From: Pseudomonadota bacterium | GTDB lineage: Bacteria; Pseudomonadota; Alphaproteobacteria; Rhizobiales; Aestuariivirgaceae | Direction: 5' to 3' | Assembly: GCA_016522385.1 (NCBI GenBank) | Contig: JAEKFU010000226.1 | Coordinates: 1-9,579, forward strand | Length of the DNA stretch: 9,579 nucleotides | In this document: positions 6,752 to 9,579 of the stretch, piece by piece | Position numbering within the stretch: the stretch's first letter is position 1 | Layout: each line of letters starts with the position of its first letter | Position numbers and translations under genes: made by a program | The notes under the pieces: generated by a model | What the model saw: the letters and a program-made list of their open reading frames with translations, nothing else | Told to the model about the DNA's origin: nothing | Databases searched by the model: none

Positions 6752-6931
6752 CTAGCCATGGCTTTCCGTTTTTCCGAGCGGATCGTGAATGCGCTTCGAT
6801 GAAGCATGTTTCTCTTCGCCAAGGCCAAAGGTGACGGGAATCGAAAACCTGTGCCGCATTTCGAACCCGGCAAATTCGGCGTCTAGATCTTCTTCGCTGG
6901 CACCCGTCTTGTTGGGGCCGTCGCCGATCAT
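6752..6931 (-). CDS. Possible small hypothetical protein (59 aa)
   Basis: An ORF of 59 codons starts with ATG at 6929-6931 and ends with TAG at 6752-6754. An in-frame TAA lies five codons upstream of the ATG, so this is the only possible ATG start. The product begins MIGDGPNKTGASEEDLDAE, is acidic in its first third, and continues FAGFEMRHRFSIPVTFGLG before a basic, His-containing tail. No membrane segment or known motif is seen. Its composition looks more protein-like than the other frames in this gap, with a fair share of G/C third positions. The ribosome-binding site is poor (only GAAGAA about eight bases upstream). It reads in the same direction as malonyl-CoA decarboxylase, 184 bp upstream of it. 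It may be a real small gene, a decayed fragment or chance; no function is proposed. Confidence 0.3.
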   Translation of the reverse strand: MIGDGPNKTGASEEDLDAEFAGFEMRHRFSIPVTFGLGEEKHASSKRIHDPLGKTESHG

Positions 6932-7090
6932 CGAAACGTTCTTCGCTTACTTTTTTGGCCGGCCAACCTTCCGTACATTGGCAAAAGGAAATACATGCCA
7001 CCTGAAGCGTGGTCAGTAATTTGCTCTTTACCGACGTTAACGACCTGCTAGGCTTTGGTCAAAGCAACAGACCCACAAGGGAGGATGAGA

Positions 7091-8266
7091 ATGTCACAGC
7101 TGGTCGGGCCGCATGGCGGCGGCGAACTGAAGCCATTGCTGGTCCGACAGGACGCCAAATCGGAAACCTTGAAACGGGCGGCAAGCCTTGAAAGAGTGAC
7201 TCTTTCCAGCCGCGAAATCTCTGATCTGTTTATGCTGGGCATGGGCGCTTACACACCGCTAGAGGGCTTTATGGATGAGGCAGACTGGCGCGGCGTGTGC
7301 AGCGACATGAAACTGGCCAACGGTCTGTTCTGGCCGATCCCGATCACATTGTCCGCGCCGGCTGAAATCGCCAACAACCTTAAGATTGGCAGCGACATAG
7401 CACTCAGCGATGCCGCGACCGGCGAGATCGTCGGCACCATGCGGCTCGATGGGAAATACACGATCGACAAGACTCACGAATGCAAGAGTGTTTACAGGAC
7501 CGCTGATCCAGCGCATCCCGGCGTGCAAAAGGTGCTTGATCAGGGTGAGGTCAATTTGACCGGACCGGTAACCGTCCTTTCGGAAGGCGAGTATCCGGAT
7601 AAGTATGCCAAGCTGTATTACCGACCGGCCGAGTCACGGGCGCTGTTCATCGACAAGGGCTGGTCGAAGGTGGCGGCTTTCCAGACCCGCAATCCGATGC
7701 ATCGCAGTCATGAATATCTCGCCAAAATTGCGGTTGAGGTGACCGACGGCGTATTCATCCATCAGGTGCTCGGAGCACTCAAACCGGGCGACATTCCGGC
7801 TGATGTGCGCACCAGAGCGATCCAGGCGATGATCGACAACTATTTTGTACCCGGCACGGTGGTGCAGGCCGGATACCCGATCGAGATGCGCTATGCCGGC
7901 CCGCGCGAGGCGTTGATCCATGCCCTGATCCGACAGAATTTCGGTTGCTCGCATCTAATCGTCGGGCGCGACCATGCCGGTGTCGGTGACTATTACGGTC
8001 CTTTCGACGCCCAAACACTATTTGACGAGATCCCCCTTGGTAGCCTCGAGACCCAGGCACTCAAGATCGACATCACCTTTTATTGCCGCAAATGCGACGG
8101 CATGGCAACGGGCCGCACATGCCCGCATGACAGGGAAGATCAGGTAACGATTTCCGGTACTCGGCAGCGCGAAATGCTGACCGCTGGAGAATCGATTCCA
8201 ACTGAATTCTCACGGCCAGAAGTAGTCGCGATACTGCGCGACTACTATGCCTCACTAAACGAATGA
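7091..8266 (+). CDS. sat: ATP sulfurylase (sulfate adenylyltransferase), prokaryotic Sat type
   Basis: This 391-residue cytoplasmic enzyme interconverts sulfate plus ATP with adenosine 5'-phosphosulfate plus pyrophosphate. The PUA-like N-terminal domain (about 1-165) includes FMLGMGAYTPLEGFM (47-61). The catalytic domain has QTRNPMHRSHE (198-208, the HxxH-type nucleotide site), GRDHAGVG (292-299) and ISGTRQR (354-360). C332, C335, C344 and H346 (CRKC...CPH) form a likely zinc site as in Sat enzymes of sulfur-metabolising bacteria and archaea. There is no C-terminal APS-kinase domain. I chose the ATG at 7091 because AAGGGAGG sits seven bases upstream; the ATG at 7085 is too close to it. No cysD/cysN, APS reductase or APS kinase gene is adjacent, so the direction (assimilation or sulfite oxidation) cannot be told. 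It converges with the gene at 8287, 20 bp away. Confidence 0.95.
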   Translation: MSQLVGPHGGGELKPLLVRQDAKSETLKRAASLERVTLSSREISDLFMLGMGAYTPLEGFMDEADWRGVCSDMKLANGLFWPIPITLSAPAEIANNLKIGSDIALSDAATGEIVGTMRLDGKYTIDKTHECKSVYRTADPAHPGVQKVLDQGEVNLTGPVTVLSEGEYPDKYAKLYYRPAESRALFIDKGWSKVAAFQTRNPMHRSHEYLAKIAVEVTDGVFIHQVLGALKPGDIPADVRTRAIQAMIDNYFVPGTVVQAGYPIEMRYAGPREALIHALIRQNFGCSHLIVGRDHAGVGDYYGPFDAQTLFDEIPLGSLETQALKIDITFYCRKCDGMATGRTCPHDREDQVTISGTRQREMLTAGESIPTEFSRPEVVAILRDYYASLNE

Positions 8267-8273
8267 GTGAGCC
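8249..8273 (+). terminator. Hairpin overlapping the sat stop codon (weak terminator candidate)
   Basis: The arms GCCTCACT (8249-8256) and AGTGAGCC (8266-8273) pair at seven of eight positions around a nine-base loop that contains the last codons of sat. It lies in the 20-bp gap between two convergent genes and could slow transcription from either side. No T-run follows on either strand, so it does not meet the usual intrinsic terminator pattern. Confidence 0.25.
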
Positions 8274-8286
8274 TCGGCGTGATGCA

Positions 8287-9375
8287 CTACTCCCTGGCAA
8301 GCCATTCCTTGAACCAACGCTGCCTGAGCGCTTCGGTACGCGCGTACCACTGACTGTCGACGCGAATTGCACGCCGCAGATTGCTCTCTGACGTGGGCAT
8401 GTGATTGAGCATCGGGACGTTCGATTTGGCGTGCAGCCCGATCCGTGTCATGGCTGAGCGCCGCATCGGTCCATATGGGATGAGTTGGGCGAACGCCGCC
8501 ATGTTCTCCGCCCGGGTGGCAAACCGGACGAATCTAGCGGCAAGTTTCTGGTGCGGTGAACTTTTGGCGATTGCCCAAACGCCGGAATCAAGCAGCTGAC
8601 CGTCCCAAATGATGGTAATCGGAACGCCGTCGTTGACGCGGGCGCTGAAGAAGCGGCCATTGAAACCTGATGCCATGACCGTTTTGCTGTTTTTCAGGAA
8701 CTCCGGCGGTTGCGATCCGTTATCCCACCACACGATATGATCTCGGATCTTGTCGAGCTTGCGGAAGGCCAAACGCATGCCGCGTTCGGTGCTCAATAGA
8801 TCGTAGAGCTGGGAAATCGGAACACCGTAAGACATCAGCGCCCATTCCAGCACAGCGATCGGCTGGCGGCGCAGCGCCCTGTTACCCGGGAAACGTTCGA
8901 TGTCAAAGAAGTCTGACACGGTCTGCGGCTTTTCACCGGGAAACGCACGATCGTCGTAAGCCAGTACCGTAGAGTAGACGAGATGAACAACGCCGCAATC
9001 GAGAAATGCGCCGCTATGAAAATCAGCAGCAGCCGCGGTCCCGTCCGGCGCGGGTTGCAAGGACTTTGGATCGAAGTGCGTCAACAGCCCCTCGTCGCAG
9101 GCCGCCAGCGCATCCGGTTCGGTCATGTCCAGGACGTCCCACCCGGCGTCTTCGGCAGCCCCTTTCTGGCGCAGCGGTTCGATACCGCCATTGTATTCTT
9201 TCAAGCGGATCTTGACGCCGGCCTGGCGCTCAAAGGCGTCAAAATAGGCTTCGCGCTGGCTGGCTTCATAGGCACCACCCCAGGTGGTAATTGTTAATGT
9301 CCGCGGTTCCTCAGCATATGCCAGTGCAGGGACACAGATCAGGAAAGCCAACAGATAGGCGCTATACCGACTCAT
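8287..9375 (-). CDS. Periplasmic substrate-binding protein, PotD-like (extracellular solute-binding family 1 type)
   Basis: This is a 362-residue secreted binding protein. Residues 1-21 form a clear signal peptide (MSRYSAYLLAFLICVPALAYA, cut before EEP). The mature start, RTLTITTWGGAYEASQREAYFDAFERQAG (first part at 25-44), is typical of PotD-like and ABC-type polyamine/opine binding proteins. Further matches are WDVLDMTEPDALAACDEGLL, FLDCGVVHLVYSTVLAYDD, VSDFFDIERFPGNRALRR and the C-terminal YGPMRRSA. A polyamine or related organic cation is the usual ligand, but the pocket cannot be assigned by eye. The ATG at 9373-9375 has GAGAGGA close upstream and overlaps the end of the upstream CBS-domain gene by 14 bp, so translation is probably coupled. 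No permease or ATPase follows; the next gene downstream is the convergent sat. The protein may serve a transporter encoded elsewhere or act in signalling. Confidence 0.88.
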   Translation of the reverse strand: MSRYSAYLLAFLICVPALAYAEEPRTLTITTWGGAYEASQREAYFDAFERQAGVKIRLKEYNGGIEPLRQKGAAEDAGWDVLDMTEPDALAACDEGLLTHFDPKSLQPAPDGTAAAADFHSGAFLDCGVVHLVYSTVLAYDDRAFPGEKPQTVSDFFDIERFPGNRALRRQPIAVLEWALMSYGVPISQLYDLLSTERGMRLAFRKLDKIRDHIVWWDNGSQPPEFLKNSKTVMASGFNGRFFSARVNDGVPITIIWDGQLLDSGVWAIAKSSPHQKLAARFVRFATRAENMAAFAQLIPYGPMRRSAMTRIGLHAKSNVPMLNHMPTSESNLRRAIRVDSQWYARTEALRQRWFKEWLARE

Positions 9376-9579
9376 TTTCCTCTCGCCTCAACCGATTGAC
9401 AGTTTCCAGACAAGCATTGATGACGGCGCTTGCTGAAACCACGCCGAGTATCCTGCGGTCGGTAGCCGACACGACCGGTGTTACCTCGCCCAGAAATCCA
9501 CGGAACGCTTCCATTGCCTGCCATATGCTGGTGGCTTCATCGAATCTGAGCGCTGTGCGGTCCGCTGCATCGCCGACCA
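9362..9579 (-). CDS. CBS-domain protein, C-terminal end (possibly a ClC-type chloride channel; runs off the right edge)
   Basis: Only the last 71 codons are present; the N-terminus lies beyond 9579. The visible part reads ALRFDEATSIWQAMEAFRG, then EVTPVVSATDRRILGVVSAS and AVINACLETVNRLRREENESV. The pattern 'PVV..TDRRILGVVS' followed by a helix is the second half of a CBS domain, a nucleotide-sensing regulatory module. A C-terminal CBS pair is found on some bacterial ClC chloride channels, which I think is the best guess, but IMP-dehydrogenase-like or transporter-regulating CBS proteins cannot be excluded. The TAG at 9362-9364 lies 14 bp inside the PotD-like gene, so the two are probably one transcription unit. 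The gene is not otherwise damaged in the visible part. Confidence 0.7.
   Translation of the reverse strand, partial: VGDAADRTALRFDEATSIWQAMEAFRGFLGEVTPVVSATDRRILGVVSASAVINACLETVNRLRREENESV

Larger units (their letters stand above)
6568..7090. other. 523-bp intergenic region between matA and sat
   Basis: This gap lies between two divergent genes. Reading frames of 76-89 codons occur on both strands, but their products are rich in Arg, Ser and Cys, fit no family I know, and lack good ribosome-binding sites. The best coding candidate is the separate 59-codon minus-strand ORF at 6752-6931. A perfect 12-base palindrome, TTGGCCGGCCAA, lies at 6955-6966 beside a T-run (6951-6956). The matA-proximal end is AT-rich and holds the candidate promoter. 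The sat-proximal end (about 7010-7090) is the sat leader; I recognise no riboswitch there. No tRNA or small RNA could be identified by eye. Confidence 0.5.

Noticed and set aside
6955..6966. Perfect palindrome TTGGCCGGCCAA next to a T-run
   Set aside because: It has no loop and so cannot be a terminator hairpin; a 12-base palindrome rich in GGCC can occur by chance, and no gene end is nearby.
6732..7001. An 89-codon minus-strand frame (6732-7001), plus an 88-codon one (6607-6873) and a 76-codon plus-strand one (6789-7019), in the intergenic gap
   Set aside because: Their products are rich in Arg, Ser and Cys without recognisable motifs, overlap one another, and lack good ribosome-binding sites.
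7010..7090. Possible riboswitch in the sat leader
   Set aside because: I could not recognise the conserved core or pairing of any SAM or other riboswitch class.

Overview
The window looks like a moderately GC-rich alphaproteobacterial chromosome, probably Hyphomicrobiales-like. This is inferred from the gene families, the codon use and the Liv-type transporter beside a benzoate-CoA-ligase-family gene; no ribosomal marker is present. It is densely coding, on both strands. I see no tRNA, rRNA, insertion sequence, CRISPR array or phage gene.

Region 1 (1-4492, minus strand) is one operon read right to left: a periplasmic substrate-binding protein (livK-like), two permeases (livH, livM), the remains of the first ATPase (livG), the second ATPase (livF), and the start of an acyl-CoA synthetase of the benzoate-CoA ligase family that runs off the left edge. 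Spacing is tight from livH onward. The layout suggests an importer for an aromatic or related carboxylic acid coupled to its CoA activation. The striking point is livG. Only 74 codons remain, joining the family N-terminus directly to the H-loop and C-terminus. Walker A, Q-loop, signature and Walker B are all missing, yet the frame and the junctions with livM and livF are intact.

Region 2 (4493-5190) is a 248-bp divergent control region holding a plausible livK promoter and a TGCA-N6-TGCA element, followed by a plus-strand single-domain cupin. The cupin may belong to the same catabolic unit.

Region 3 (5221-7090) holds a complete malonyl-CoA decarboxylase on the minus strand, convergent with the cupin. 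Upstream of it lie 523 bp with no convincing long gene; they contain a candidate promoter and one possible 59-codon ORF.

Region 4 (7091-9579) has a complete ATP sulfurylase of the compact, cysteine-bearing prokaryotic Sat type on the plus strand. Convergent with it is a minus-strand pair: a PotD-like periplasmic binding protein whose start overlaps the end of a CBS-domain protein cut by the right edge. No permease or ATPase for this second binding protein is in view.

I found no clearly new multi-gene system. The best lead is the internally deleted livG inside an otherwise intact transporter operon.
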